NCBI RefSeq assembly: GCF_030269765.1
Contig: NZ_BSTX01000001.1
Location: forward strand, 1 to 64,000
Direction of reading: 5' to 3'
Length of the DNA stretch: 64,000 nucleotides
Origin: Actinorhabdospora filicis
GTDB lineage: Bacteria > Actinomycetota > Actinomycetes > Mycobacteriales > Micromonosporaceae
A model generated the notes under the pieces. The model was given only the letters and a program-made list of their open reading frames with translations. It did no database searches and had not been told where the DNA came from. Position numbers and translations under genes: made by a program. Positions 49,160 to 57,432 of this stretch are shown one piece after another. Numbering within the stretch: the first letter of the stretch is position 1; the number at the start of each line of letters is the position of its first letter.

Positions 49160-50032
49160 TCACATCGCCGCGCGCAGCTTCTCCGCGCCGCCGGACGCCA
49201 GCCACGCGCCGAAGTCCAGCAGCGCGGGGAACTCCGCCCGCAGCGCGCCGATGTCGGCGCGCGTCGCCCGCCCGCTGTTGAGGGCCTCGAAGCCGCGCAC
49301 CGCGTTCTCCCCATGCTTGCGCAGCTCTTCCAGAGGGATCGGGGTGTAGGCGACCTCGCGCCCGACCGCACCCGCGATCGCCGCGGCGATGCCCGGCCCG
49401 GTGAGGACGTCGCCGGCCAGCTCGAACACGCGCCCGTCGTACCCGGCCGGGTCGGCGAACGCGGCGGCGGCCACCGCGGCGATGTCGTCGAGCGCGATCA
49501 GCTGCATCGGGACCTCCGGCAGCAGCGCCATCGCCAGGGCGTCCCCGCGCAGCCCGAAGCGGGCGTCGAGGAAGTTCTCCATGAACGACGTGGGCCGCAG
49601 GATCGTGTGGGACAGCCCCGAGGCGGCCACGTACTCCTCGATGACGCGCTTGTTGCCCATGTGCGGGATGCCGAAGTCGACCTCGGCGGAGTTGGCCGAG
49701 GCGTACACGAGGTGCCCGGCCCCGGCGGCGACGGCGGCGTCCACGAGGGACTTGCCCGCCGCAGTCTCGTCGAAGTCGGCGGCGGCGCTGTAACCGGCGA
49801 CGGGCTGCACCGAGAACACGCCGGACGCGCCGGTGGCGGCGGCCTTGAGGGCGGCCGGGTCGTCGATCGCGCCGGGCACGACCTCGGCGCCCAGCGCGGC
49901 GAGCTCGCGGGCGGCGGGCGCGGTGGTGTCGCGGGTGAGGGCGCGGACGGGCACGCCGTCGGCGAGCAGGCGCCGGGCGAGGGCGCCGCCCTGCTGGCCG
50001 GTGGCGCCGGTGACGAGCACGGGGTGGGACAT
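49160..50032 (-). CDS. NmrA-like NAD(P)-binding protein
   Basis: A 290-residue atypical SDR. VLVTGATGQQGGALARRL binds the dinucleotide, followed by AAATGASGVFSVQP and ILRPTSFMENFLD, typical of NmrA/HSCARG-like redox sensors or quinone reductases. It lacks a clear YxxxK catalytic pair. It is divergent from a TetR gene with a perfect 16-bp palindrome between them, so it is the likely regulated target. Confidence 0.85.
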   Translation of the reverse strand: MSHPVLVTGATGQQGGALARRLLADGVPVRALTRDTTAPAARELAALGAEVVPGAIDDPAALKAAATGASGVFSVQPVAGYSAAADFDETAAGKSLVDAAVAAGAGHLVYASANSAEVDFGIPHMGNKRVIEEYVAASGLSHTILRPTSFMENFLDARFGLRGDALAMALLPEVPMQLIALDDIAAVAAAAFADPAGYDGRVFELAGDVLTGPGIAAAIAGAVGREVAYTPIPLEELRKHGENAVRGFEALNSGRATRADIGALRAEFPALLDFGAWLASGGAEKLRAAM

Positions 50033-50053
50033 GGGGGTTCCCTTCGATAGAAT

Positions 50054-50069
50054 CGGGTCGGCCGACCCG
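50054..50069. promoter_or_regulatory. Perfect palindrome, probable TetR operator
   Basis: CGGGTCGG and its reverse complement CCGACCCG form a perfect 16-bp palindrome 22 bp upstream of the NmrA-like gene and 57 bp upstream of tetR. A related half site AACGGGTTGG is on the minus strand at about 50099-50090. Binding here would cover the promoter region of the NmrA-like gene. Confidence 0.6.
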
Positions 50070-50125
50070 CTTGAACGATACGGAATCACCAACCCGTTTG
50101 TTCGTCCAGAGAAACCGGAGAAGAT

Positions 50126-50878
50126 GTGACCGCCGTCTCCCCCGACGAGCACGCCGAGGAGGGCCTGCGCGCCGACGCCCGCCGCAACCGGGCCCGCGTC
50201 CTGGAGACCGCCGTCGAGGTGTTCGCCTCCGAGGGCGTGGACGTGCCGCTCGGCGAGATCGCCCGCCGCGCGGGGGTGGGCGCGGGCACCGTCTACCGGC
50301 ACTTCCCGAGCAAGGAGCGCCTGGTGGAGGCGGTCCTGGAGCGCCGGACCGGCGAGATCGTGGGCTTCGGGACCGCGCTGGCCGACGCCGATGGCGACCC
50401 CGGTGAGCGCTTCTTCGCCTTCTTCGCCGACGCCGCCCGCCGCGCGGCGCTGAACCGGGTGCTGTGCGACGCGTTCCACGCGCTGACCGGGCACCGCGGG
50501 ACGGTGTCCGGCGAGCTCTTCGACGGCTACCTGGCGGTGCTGGCGCGGCTGCTGGGGGCGGCGCAGGAGGCGGGGGCCGTGCGGGCGGACGTGGACGCGT
50601 GGGACGCGCACGCACTGATCGCCAGCGCGGCCACGGTGGAGTCGGCGCGGATCACCGCGAACCGGCCGGGGCGGCTGTCGGCGCTGATCGCCGACGCGCT
50701 GCGCCCCGCCGAGGCCGTTACGAAACCCGAGTTGCGTGACGAATCAGTGGAGCCGCGTCACGAAACCCCGGTGTGCGAGGTGTGCGGGACGGCGCTCACG
50801 CCCTCGCGGACGGGCCGCCCGGCGCGGTTTTGTGGAGCGGCCTGCCGCCAGAAGGCGCACCGGCGCAGGGTGGGTTGA
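50126..50878 (+). CDS. TetR family regulator with a C-terminal zinc-finger-like tail
   Basis: A 250-residue repressor. The HTH spans about 20-65 (VPLGEIARRAGVGAGTVYRHF). The ligand domain spans about 75-200. The last ~40 residues add CEVCG, a gap of 15 residues, then FCGAACRQKAHRRR, a Cys4-type zinc-binding tail seen in various actinobacterial proteins but not in ordinary TetR repressors. GTG has GGAG 5 nt upstream. It is divergent from the NmrA-like gene and likely represses it and itself. Confidence 0.88.
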   Translation: MTAVSPDEHAEEGLRADARRNRARVLETAVEVFASEGVDVPLGEIARRAGVGAGTVYRHFPSKERLVEAVLERRTGEIVGFGTALADADGDPGERFFAFFADAARRAALNRVLCDAFHALTGHRGTVSGELFDGYLAVLARLLGAAQEAGAVRADVDAWDAHALIASAATVESARITANRPGRLSALIADALRPAEAVTKPELRDESVEPRHETPVCEVCGTALTPSRTGRPARFCGAACRQKAHRRRVG

Positions 50879-50925
50879 GGGGACGGGGTCGGCTGAGGCA
50901 CGGGCTCGGCCGGGGCGCGAGGTAC

Positions 50926-51011
50926 GTGGAGAGGGCTGAGCCGGGGGTGAGGCGGCCCGGTTGGGCAGCGATCTCGCGGGCGCGAGGCCGGTGGAGAGGG
51001 CTGAGCCGGGG
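50926..51011 (+). repeat. Pair of 21-bp direct repeats in the gene desert
   Basis: Identical copies at 50926-50946 and 50991-51011 with period 65 bp; the flanks (GGCGCGAGG upstream) are also similar, so the unit is about 33 bp with a few mismatches. Only two full copies and one partial are seen, and there are no spacers of constant length, so it is not a CRISPR array. Confidence 0.75.
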
Positions 51012-51699
51012 CCAGCGGATCCGGGGCGTGGGGCCAGCGCCCCCGCCAGGAGGCGCGCCGGGTGGATCGAGCCGGGCTGAGCCGGGCCGGGGCGTGCCGG
51101 CCAAGGGCGCACCACCGCGAAGCGCGCCGAGGAGGCCCGGGCCATGCACCCGGGGAGGCGACGGGGGCGACGGGCCGGGGCGCGCCCACGAAAGTAGTAC
51201 CGCCGCGCAGCGCGCCGAGGGGCCGCGAGCCGGTCCGTGTACCGCGGGCGACGACCCGGGGCGTACCGGCGCGAGCACACCGCGAGGCGCACCGGTACCT
51301 CTCCCCCGGCCGCGCCGGGACGCCTGTGCGGCCGCGGCGTACCGCACCCGCCGGGCGGCATCCGCGAGGTGATCCCCGGCCGGGTGTGCGGCCGCCGATG
51401 AGGTCGCAGGGTGTGGGCACGGGATTCCGGGGCATGATCGCGCCACCCCCATGGGGCTCGGCGGGGCCGAAGCGGCGGGGAACAGCTCGGTGCCCGGGGC
51501 GTGCCCTGTGGGTCTTGTGGGTGCGAGAACACGGTGTCGGCCGCGTTTTGAAGCTCTGTGGTTCTCGCAAGGCGGTCTTACGGCCTCGTACCGGTGTTGT
51601 CCGTGGCCGGGAGAGCGGTGCGGCGAGGGCCACCGGGTTTGCCGACGTGCCGTCGGCTCGTCGCAGCCCCGCGAAGACCTGCGGGACAGGCGCTAAACC

Positions 51700-51726
51700 A
51701 CGCGCCCAAAACCCCACCCGGCGCGT
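51700..51726 (-). terminator. Possible terminator of the REC-GGDEF gene
   Basis: ACGCGCC (51700-51706) and GGCGCGT (51720-51726) pair around a 13-nt loop immediately after the stop of the minus-strand gene, followed on that strand by GGTTTAG. The stem is short and the loop long, so this is tentative. Confidence 0.35.
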
Positions 51727-51729
51727 CGC

Positions 51730-52686
51730 TCAGGTCAGCGTCCGCCGGCGGTCGACGGCCACGTACGAGCCGGAGTGCTTCTTCGCCACGCTCTTCATCT
51801 CGGTGGCGACCTCGACGATCTCGCGGGGGTCGGTGTAGTCGCGGTGGGACGAGATCGCCACCCCGATCGAGAGTGTCACGAAACCCGCCTGGACGGGGTT
51901 TCCGGCGCGGTCGGTGACCTCGACGTAGCCGCGCTCGCGGTCGCGGTCGTCGTAGAGGGAGACCGCTCGCTCCTCGAAGTCCATGATCGCGCGCTGGGTG
52001 ATGGCCTGGACCTGCTCGGGGACGCACAGGATGATGAAGTCGTCGCCGCCGACGTGCCCGAGGAAGGCCAGGGGCGGGCCGGCGCCCACCACGCCGCGGT
52101 GGAGAGAGCTGGCGATGGTGGTGATGAACTCGTCGCCGCGCACGAAGCCGTAGGCGTCGTTGACGCTCTTGAAGTGGTTGGCGTCGACGTAGCAGAGGGC
52201 GAACTCGTTGCCGCTGCGCATCCAGCCGGTGACCTCGCGGGTGATGCGCGCGTTGCCGGGCAGGCCGGTCAGCGGCGACAGTTCGCGGATCTCGCGGTGG
52301 CGGCGCAGGACGGAGTGGACGCGGGCGACCAGTTCCTGGGTGTCGAAGGGTTTGACGATGTAGTCGTCGGCGCCGGTGGTGAGGCCGACGATCTTGTCGG
52401 CGGAGAGGTTCTTGGCGGTCAGCAGGATGATCGGCAGGCTGGCGGTCATGGGGTCGCTGCGCAGCTGCCGGGTCAGCTCGACGCCGTCCACCATGGGCAT
52501 CATGACGTCGAGCAGGACCATGTCGGGGCGGCGGCGGGCCAGGTGCGCCAGCGCCTGGTAGCCGTCGGCGGCCGTGACGACCTCGAAGCCCTCCAGGCGC
52601 AGGTTCAGGGCGACGAAGCGCGCGATGTCGGCGTCGTCGTCGACGACGAGGACGAGTCCGCGGTTGCTCTCCTCGGGACTGGTCAT
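51730..52686 (-). CDS. Response regulator with a GGDEF-type output domain
   Basis: A 318-residue two-domain protein. The receiver domain spans about 10-130: acidic pocket VVDDDAD, phosphorylated Asp in MVLLDVMMP and Lys in IVKPFD. The diguanylate-cyclase-like domain spans about 140-315, with LTGLPGN near its start and the signature as HVGGDDFII. The motif reads GGDDF rather than GGDEF/GGEEF, so cyclase activity is uncertain. ATG overlaps the rpe stop by 4 nt. No histidine kinase is adjacent. It may make, bind or merely resemble a c-di-GMP enzyme. Confidence 0.88.
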   Translation of the reverse strand: MTSPEESNRGLVLVVDDDADIARFVALNLRLEGFEVVTAADGYQALAHLARRRPDMVLLDVMMPMVDGVELTRQLRSDPMTASLPIILLTAKNLSADKIVGLTTGADDYIVKPFDTQELVARVHSVLRRHREIRELSPLTGLPGNARITREVTGWMRSGNEFALCYVDANHFKSVNDAYGFVRGDEFITTIASSLHRGVVGAGPPLAFLGHVGGDDFIILCVPEQVQAITQRAIMDFEERAVSLYDDRDRERGYVEVTDRAGNPVQAGFVTLSIGVAISSHRDYTDPREIVEVATEMKSVAKKHSGSYVAVDRRRTLT

Positions 52687-53402
52687 CCCGGCACCGCCCC
52701 GGTCGCTGTGGCGGCCGATGTTAAGCCCCGGCTTCTCGCGCCCTCGGCGAGGGCGCGCAGCTTACGGCAGGCGGCGGCCGGGTCGGCCGCGCCGTAGACG
52801 GCGGTCCCGGCGACGAAGGCGTCGGCGCCGGCCTCGGCGGCGGCCTCGATGGTGTCCATGGCGATGCCGCCGTCGACTTCGAGGCGGATGTCGAGGTGCC
52901 CGGAGTCGATGTGGCGGCGCACGGCGCGGACTTTGTCGAGCAGGCCGGGGATGAAGGCCTGCCCACCGAAACCGGCCTTGATCGTCATGATCAGCACGGT
53001 GTCGAAGGCGGGGAGGATGTCGAGGTAGTCCTCGACGGGGGTGTCGCGGTCGATGGCGAGACCGGCCTTGCTCCCGGCGGCGCGCAGGTCCTTGGCGATG
53101 GCGACCGGGTCGGCGGCGGCCTCGGCGTGGAAGGTCACGTTGTACGCGCCGAGCTCGGCGTACCCGACGGCCCAGCGGTCGGGGTCCTCGATCATGAGGT
53201 GGCAGTCGAGGGGCACGTTCGTGGCGGCCTTGATGGACTTCACGACCGGCGGGCCGAGGGTCAGGTTCGGCACGAAGTGGTTGTCCATGACGTCCACGTG
53301 CAGCCAGTCGACGTCCGCGGCGACCTTGTCCATGTCCTCGGCGAGGCGGGCGAAGTCGGCGGAGAGGAGGCTGGGCGCGATCACCGTAGCGGTCTTGTCC
53401 AC
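52683..53402 (-). CDS. rpe: Ribulose-phosphate 3-epimerase
   Basis: Interconverts ribulose-5-P and xylulose-5-P. The 239-residue TIM-barrel shows [50 protein letters not shown] and EVDGGI. GTG 53402 is preferred: a TACACT -10 (53414-53409) lies 6 nt upstream, suggesting a leaderless mRNA; GTG 53408 is the alternative. It overlaps the REC-GGDEF start by 4 nt. In many actinobacteria rpe sits next to rsmB and the rib genes; here accessory genes separate them. Confidence 0.95.
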   Translation of the reverse strand: MDKTATVIAPSLLSADFARLAEDMDKVAADVDWLHVDVMDNHFVPNLTLGPPVVKSIKAATNVPLDCHLMIEDPDRWAVGYAELGAYNVTFHAEAAADPVAIAKDLRAAGSKAGLAIDRDTPVEDYLDILPAFDTVLIMTIKAGFGGQAFIPGLLDKVRAVRRHIDSGHLDIRLEVDGGIAMDTIEAAAEAGADAFVAGTAVYGAADPAAACRKLRALAEGARSRGLTSAATATGAVPG

Positions 53403-53458
53403 TGGCACAGTGTAGTCAGGCGCACCCACCGCACCGCTGTGGCATCAACCTCTTTCGA

Positions 53459-54292
53459 TCAAGCTCCGTCGATGGCCATCTCGCGCGCCAGGCGCCGGAA
53501 GGTCTCGTGCGTGGGCGAGCCGGGTTCGGCGATGTACATGATGACCCGCTGGTCGCGGTCGGGGACGTGGAGGGTCTGGCACTCCATCTCCAGGACGCCC
53601 AGCTCGGGGTGGGTGACCTTCTTGACGAGGTGGCGGCGGACCTCGACCTCGTGCTCGGCCCACATCCCGGCGAACTCGGGGCTGGTGCGCAGGAGCTCCT
53701 GGACGAGGTCGCGCAGGCCGGGGTCGTCGGGGTAGCGGCCGTGGGCGGCGCGCAGGTCGGCCACCGTGGAGCGGGCGAAGTCCAGGTGGGCGGGGTTCGC
53801 GTCGAAGTCGGGCCGGACCCCGGCGAACACCCACCGCACGACGTTGCGGCGCTCCAGGGGGTAGGTGGCCACGGCGCCGAGGAACAGCTCGGCGAGCGCG
53901 TTCCAGGCCACCACGTCGTAGCGGGCGTTGACCACGTAGGCGGGGATGTCCACGAGGGACCGCAGGAGGTGGCGGACGCCGACGGGCACGTCGGAGTCGG
54001 GTGAGCTCTGCGGGCCGACGGTCTCCCCGGCGAGGTGGAACAGGTGCGCGCGCTCGTCCATGGTGAGCATGAGGGCGCGGCTGAGGGCGGAGAGGATCTG
54101 CCGGGAGGGGCGCGGGCCGCGGGCCTGTTCGAGGCGGATGTAGTACTCGATGGACATCCCGGCCAGCTGCGCGACCTCCTGGCGGCGCAGGCCCGGGGTG
54201 CGGCGGCGCCCGGCGTCGGGCAGGCCGACGGTGGCGGGTTTGACGCGGGCGCGGCGGGCGCGCAGGTACTCGGCGAGGGCGGGGCGGTCCAT
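53459..54292 (-). CDS. XRE-type regulator with MmyB-like ligand domain
   Basis: A 277-residue regulator. The HTH spans about 5-75 (RRQEVAQLAGMSIEYYIRLEQAR is split across the recognition helix). The C-terminal MmyB/PAS-like domain spans about 105-270 (VVNARYDVVAWNALAELFLG, then LGVLEMECQTLHVPDRDQRVIMY). In known members this domain binds a fatty-acid-like ligand and the regulator controls a neighbouring reductase gene. It is divergent from the SDR at 54394, fitting that pattern. Confidence 0.9.
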   Translation of the reverse strand: MDRPALAEYLRARRARVKPATVGLPDAGRRRTPGLRRQEVAQLAGMSIEYYIRLEQARGPRPSRQILSALSRALMLTMDERAHLFHLAGETVGPQSSPDSDVPVGVRHLLRSLVDIPAYVVNARYDVVAWNALAELFLGAVATYPLERRNVVRWVFAGVRPDFDANPAHLDFARSTVADLRAAHGRYPDDPGLRDLVQELLRTSPEFAGMWAEHEVEVRRHLVKKVTHPELGVLEMECQTLHVPDRDQRVIMYIAEPGSPTHETFRRLAREMAIDGA

Positions 54293-54309
54293 GCCTCCAT
54301 CCTGACGCG

Positions 54310-54342
54310 CGGGAACCGTTCCCGGGAGGTACCGGCGGTACC
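54310..54342. promoter_or_regulatory. Operator-like repeats between the MmyB-type regulator and SDR genes
   Basis: CGGGAAC-C-GTTCCCG (54310-54324) is a perfect 15-bp interrupted palindrome. Two GGTACC palindromes (54328-54333, 54337-54342) follow, 9 bp apart. All lie in the 101-bp divergent spacer, so they are candidate binding sites for the adjacent regulator. Confidence 0.6.
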
Positions 54343-54393
54343 ACCATGGACGGGTCTCTGTTCGCGGCGCCGGTTCGGGGTCACGGTGGTGGC

Positions 54394-55125
54394 ATGACGG
54401 AGAAGCGGATCGCGCTGGTGACCGGCGCGAACAAGGGGATCGGTTTCGAGATCGCCCGCGGCCTGGGCGCGGCGGGGCTGACGGTCCTCGTCGGCGCGCG
54501 GTCGCCGGAGCGGGGCGAGAAGGCGGCGGCGGAGTTGCGGGAGGCGGGCCTGGACGCGCGGTTCCTGCGGCTGGACGTGACCGATGAGGAGAGCGTCGAG
54601 GCGGCCGTGAAGGTGGTGGAGGCGGAGTTCGGGCGGCTGGACGTCCTGGTGAACAACGCGGGGATCCTCTCGCCGAAGGAGTCGTGGATCGCGGCGGAGA
54701 CGCCGGTGGCGGCCCTGCGGGAGGTCTACGAGGTGAACGTGTTCGGGGTGGTGGCGGTGACGAAGGCGATGATCCCGCTGCTGCGGGCGGCCCCGGCGGC
54801 GCGCGTGGTGAACGTGTCGAGCGAGCTGGGGTCCTTCGAGAAGCAGCTGGACCGGGAGGGCCCGTTCTGGGAGTTCTCCGGCGTCGGGTACCCGTCGTCG
54901 AAGGCCGCGCTGAACATGATCACGGTGGGCTACGCGAAGTACTTCCGGGACACCCCGGTCCTGGTGAACGCGGTGAACCCGGGGTACTGCGCCACCGATC
55001 TGAACGGCAACTCGGGGCACCGGACGGCCGAGGAGGGCTCGCGGGCGGCGATCCGGATGGCGCTGCTGGACGAGGGCGGCCCGACGGGCGCGTTCGTGGA
55101 GGAGCAGGGCGAGCTGGGCTGGTAG
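54394..55125 (+). CDS. Short-chain dehydrogenase/reductase (carbonyl-reductase-like)
   Basis: A 243-residue NADPH-dependent oxidoreductase. TGANKGIGFE binds the cofactor, NNAGIL and NVSSELGSF carry Asn and Ser, and YPSSK is the catalytic Tyr-Lys block. The insertion after the Ser is typical of carbonyl-reductase-like SDRs. ATG 54394 follows GGTGGTGGC. It is divergent from the MmyB-type regulator. Its stop abuts the convergent TetR gene with no gap. Confidence 0.9.
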   Translation: MTEKRIALVTGANKGIGFEIARGLGAAGLTVLVGARSPERGEKAAAELREAGLDARFLRLDVTDEESVEAAVKVVEAEFGRLDVLVNNAGILSPKESWIAAETPVAALREVYEVNVFGVVAVTKAMIPLLRAAPAARVVNVSSELGSFEKQLDREGPFWEFSGVGYPSSKAALNMITVGYAKYFRDTPVLVNAVNPGYCATDLNGNSGHRTAEEGSRAAIRMALLDEGGPTGAFVEEQGELGW

Positions 55126-55671
55126 TCAGGCGCGGGCGCCGTCGAGGAAGATCCGGGTGATCGCCTCGGCGGCGTCCTCCACGTCCAGGGCGAGGAGCTC
55201 GTCCTGGGTGAGGGCGCCGATGACGAGGGAGCCGAAGAGGGCGGCGAGCTGGGGGGCGGGGATGTCGGCGCGCAGGGCGCCCTCGGCGCGGCCGCGTTCG
55301 ACGAGGGCGGCGACGCGGCGGCCGACCTCCTGCTCGTCGGCGCGGCGTTCGGGGAGGTGGGTGGAGTGCACCCAGTAGGCGCGGCCGACGGTGAGCAGCG
55401 CGCGGGCGGCGCGGGCGACGGCGGTGGGGACGTCGACGGCGTCCAGGGACGCCTCGCGCAGCGCGCGCAGGCTCTCGGCGGCGGCGTAGGCGCCGAGTTC
55501 GACGAGGAGTCCCTCGCGGTTGGGGAAGTGCCGGTAGAGGGTCGCGCGGCCGACGCCGGCGACGCGGGCGATCTCGCCCATCCCGGCGTCGCCGCCGCGC
55601 AGGGCGGAGGCGGCGGCCCGCAGGATGGCCGTGCGGGTGCGGTCGCTGGCGCCTCTGTCGGTTCCGGTCAC
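55126..55671 (-). CDS. TetR family regulator
   Basis: A 181-residue repressor with N-terminal HTH (about 12-58; GMGEIARVAGVGRATLYRHFPNREGL) and a helical ligand domain. GTG start. It is divergent from the 3-ketosteroid dehydrogenase gene across a 68-bp spacer with strong inverted repeats, so control of that enzyme and itself is likely. The inducer could be a steroid or other ring compound, which is inference from the neighbour only. Confidence 0.92.
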   Translation of the reverse strand: MTGTDRGASDRTRTAILRAAASALRGGDAGMGEIARVAGVGRATLYRHFPNREGLLVELGAYAAAESLRALREASLDAVDVPTAVARAARALLTVGRAYWVHSTHLPERRADEQEVGRRVAALVERGRAEGALRADIPAPQLAALFGSLVIGALTQDELLALDVEDAAEAITRIFLDGARA

Positions 55672-55687
55672 GCGAGCTATCGTAGAC

Positions 55688-55714
55688 GAGACACTGCTGT
55701 CTCATACTGAGACA
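55688..55714. promoter_or_regulatory. TetR operator between tetR and kstD-like gene
   Basis: TGTCTCA-TAC-TGAGACA (55698-55714) is a perfect inverted repeat; GAGACA (55688-55693) upstream pairs also with TGTCTC (55698-55703), so three GAGACA-type half sites overlap. The arrangement covers the middle of the divergent spacer and the likely -10 regions of both genes. This is a typical place and symmetry for a TetR dimer pair. Confidence 0.75.
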
Positions 55715-55739
55715 TCGAAGACTCGCTTAAGGAATCGTG

Positions 55740-57395
55740 ATGACCGGCACCTACGACGTCGTGGTCGTCGGCTCGGGCGCGGCGGGCCTCACCGCCGCGC
55801 TGACCGCCCGCCTGCGCGGCCTGTCCGCGCTCGTCATCGAGAAGACCGACCGCTACGGCGGCTCCACCGCGTTGTCCGGCGGCGCGATCTGGGTCCCGAA
55901 CAACGTGTGGCTGGAGGCCGAGGGCCTGCGCGACACCGTGGACAACGCCCGCGCCTACCTGGACGCCACCGTCGGCGACCGCGTCCCCGGCGCCCTCAAG
56001 GACGCCTACCTGCGGCACGGCCCCGAGATGGTGCGCTACTTGCGCGACCACACCCGGCACGTGCGGTTCCACTGGTCCCCCGGCTACAGCGACTACTACC
56101 CCGAGCGCCCGGGCGGGCGGCCCGAGGGACGCTCGGTCGAGCCGGTCGTCTTCGACGGCACGAGGCTCGGCCCCGACTTCGAGCTCATGCGCCGGGCGGG
56201 CCTGCCCACCTACGGCATGACGATCACCTCGGCGGAGTTCCACCACCTCAACATGATCGGCCGGACTTGGAAGGGCCGCCTCACCTCCCTCAAGGTGGGC
56301 CTGCGCGCGATCAAGGGCCTGCTCACCCGCTCCAAGTACCTGTCCCTGGGTGAGGCCCTCACCGCGCGGCTGCGGCTCAGCCTCAAGGAGGCCGGCGGCG
56401 AGGTGTGGCTGTCGGCGCCGTTCGTCGACCTGGTCGCCGAGGACGGGCGCGTCACCGGCGTCCGCGTCCGGCGCGGCGGCCGCGAGGAGACCGTCACCGC
56501 GCGCCTCGGCGTCGTCCTGGCCGCCGGGGGCTTCTCCCACGACCAGGCCATGCGCGAGACCTACCTGCCGCACCCCACGTCCACCGCCTGGACCTCGGCC
56601 TCCGAGGGCCAGACCGGCGACGTCATCAAGGCCGGCCTCGCCCACGGCGCCGCGCTCGACCTGATGGACAAGGTCTGGGGCGCGCCCTCGGTCGTCCCGC
56701 CCGGCGAGCGCCCGTTCTTCCTGGTCGCCGACCGGGGCATCCCCGAGATGGTGATCGTGAACGAGCGCGGTGAGCGCTTCGCCAACGAGGCCCTCCCGTA
56801 CCACGACCTGGTGGACCGGATGTACGCCACGGGCTCGCCGCGGGCGTGGATCGTGCTGACCGCGCGCGCCAAGCGCCGCTACATCTTCACCGGCCTGTTC
56901 CCCGGCCAGGGCTTCCCGAAGCGGTGGCGGGAGAACGGCTTCCTGAAGACCGGCCGTACCGTCGGCGAGCTCGCGGCGGCGATGGGCGTGCCGGTGGCGT
57001 CGCTGGAGGCGACGGTGAAGCGCTTCAACGGCTACGCCCGCACCGGCCGCGACCTGGACTTCGGGCGCGGCGACAGCGCCTACGACCGCTACTACGGGGA
57101 CCCGACGCTGCCCAACCCGAACCTGTCGCCGCTGGAGAAGGGCCCGTTCTACGCCGTCCCGGTGCTGCCGGGCGACATCGGCACCAAGGGCGGGCTGGTC
57201 ATCGACGGGCACGCGCGGGTGCTGCGGCCCGACGGTTCGGCGATCGCGGGCCTGTACGCGGCGGGGAACAGCTCGGCGGCGGTGATGGGCGAGACCTACC
57301 CGGGCCCGGGGGCCACCCTCGGACCGGCGATGACCTTCGGCTACCTCGCCGCCGAGCACATGGCGAGCGGGAAATCGGCGGAGATGAGAGGCTGA
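55740..57395 (+). CDS. FAD-dependent 3-oxosteroid 1-dehydrogenase-like enzyme
   Basis: A 551-residue flavoprotein of the KstD family, which introduces a 1,2 double bond in 3-ketosteroids. VVVVGSGAAGLTAAL binds FAD, RYGGSTALSGGAIWVPNN is typical of the family, and the C-terminal block GLYAAGNSSAAVMGETYPG plus GPGATLGP contains the conserved Tyr and Gly of the active site. AAGGA sits 6 nt from ATG 55740. No other steroid-degradation gene is nearby, so the substrate is uncertain. Regulation by the divergent TetR is likely. Confidence 0.88.
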   Translation: MTGTYDVVVVGSGAAGLTAALTARLRGLSALVIEKTDRYGGSTALSGGAIWVPNNVWLEAEGLRDTVDNARAYLDATVGDRVPGALKDAYLRHGPEMVRYLRDHTRHVRFHWSPGYSDYYPERPGGRPEGRSVEPVVFDGTRLGPDFELMRRAGLPTYGMTITSAEFHHLNMIGRTWKGRLTSLKVGLRAIKGLLTRSKYLSLGEALTARLRLSLKEAGGEVWLSAPFVDLVAEDGRVTGVRVRRGGREETVTARLGVVLAAGGFSHDQAMRETYLPHPTSTAWTSASEGQTGDVIKAGLAHGAALDLMDKVWGAPSVVPPGERPFFLVADRGIPEMVIVNERGERFANEALPYHDLVDRMYATGSPRAWIVLTARAKRRYIFTGLFPGQGFPKRWRENGFLKTGRTVGELAAAMGVPVASLEATVKRFNGYARTGRDLDFGRGDSAYDRYYGDPTLPNPNLSPLEKGPFYAVPVLPGDIGTKGGLVIDGHARVLRPDGSAIAGLYAAGNSSAAVMGETYPGPGATLGPAMTFGYLAAEHMASGKSAEMRG

Positions 57396-57432
57396 TGGGG
57401 CCCGGCCGGGCCGCCGTGCTCGTGCGGCCCGG

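Larger units (their letters stand above)
50879..51729. other. Extremely GC-rich gene desert with short repeats
   Basis: About 850 bp with no gene I can support. A 21-bp unit (GTGGAGAGGGCTGAGCCGGGG) occurs exactly at 50926-50946 and 50991-51011 (65 bp apart), each preceded by a related GCGCGAGG block; a shorter GGGCTGAGCCGGG recurs near 51073. From about 51510 the base composition drops. There an inverted repeat TGCGAGAAC (51522-51530) / GTTCTCGCA (51561-51569) brackets 30 nt. Open frames on the minus strand are low-complexity Pro/Arg/Ala peptides without start signals. Confidence 0.6.

Noticed and set aside
50926..51011. Repeats considered as a CRISPR array
   Set aside because: Only two full copies, repeats without palindromic arms, no cas genes nearby.
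50744..51717. Overlapping minus-strand frames of 218-319 codons in the gene desert
   Set aside because: The peptides are low-complexity Pro/Arg/Ala strings with repeats, no ribosome-binding site and no recognisable domain; they cross the real TetR gene end.
55740..57395. Steroid degradation cluster around the KstD-like gene
   Set aside because: None of the neighbours is a steroid catabolism gene; only one KstD-like enzyme is present.
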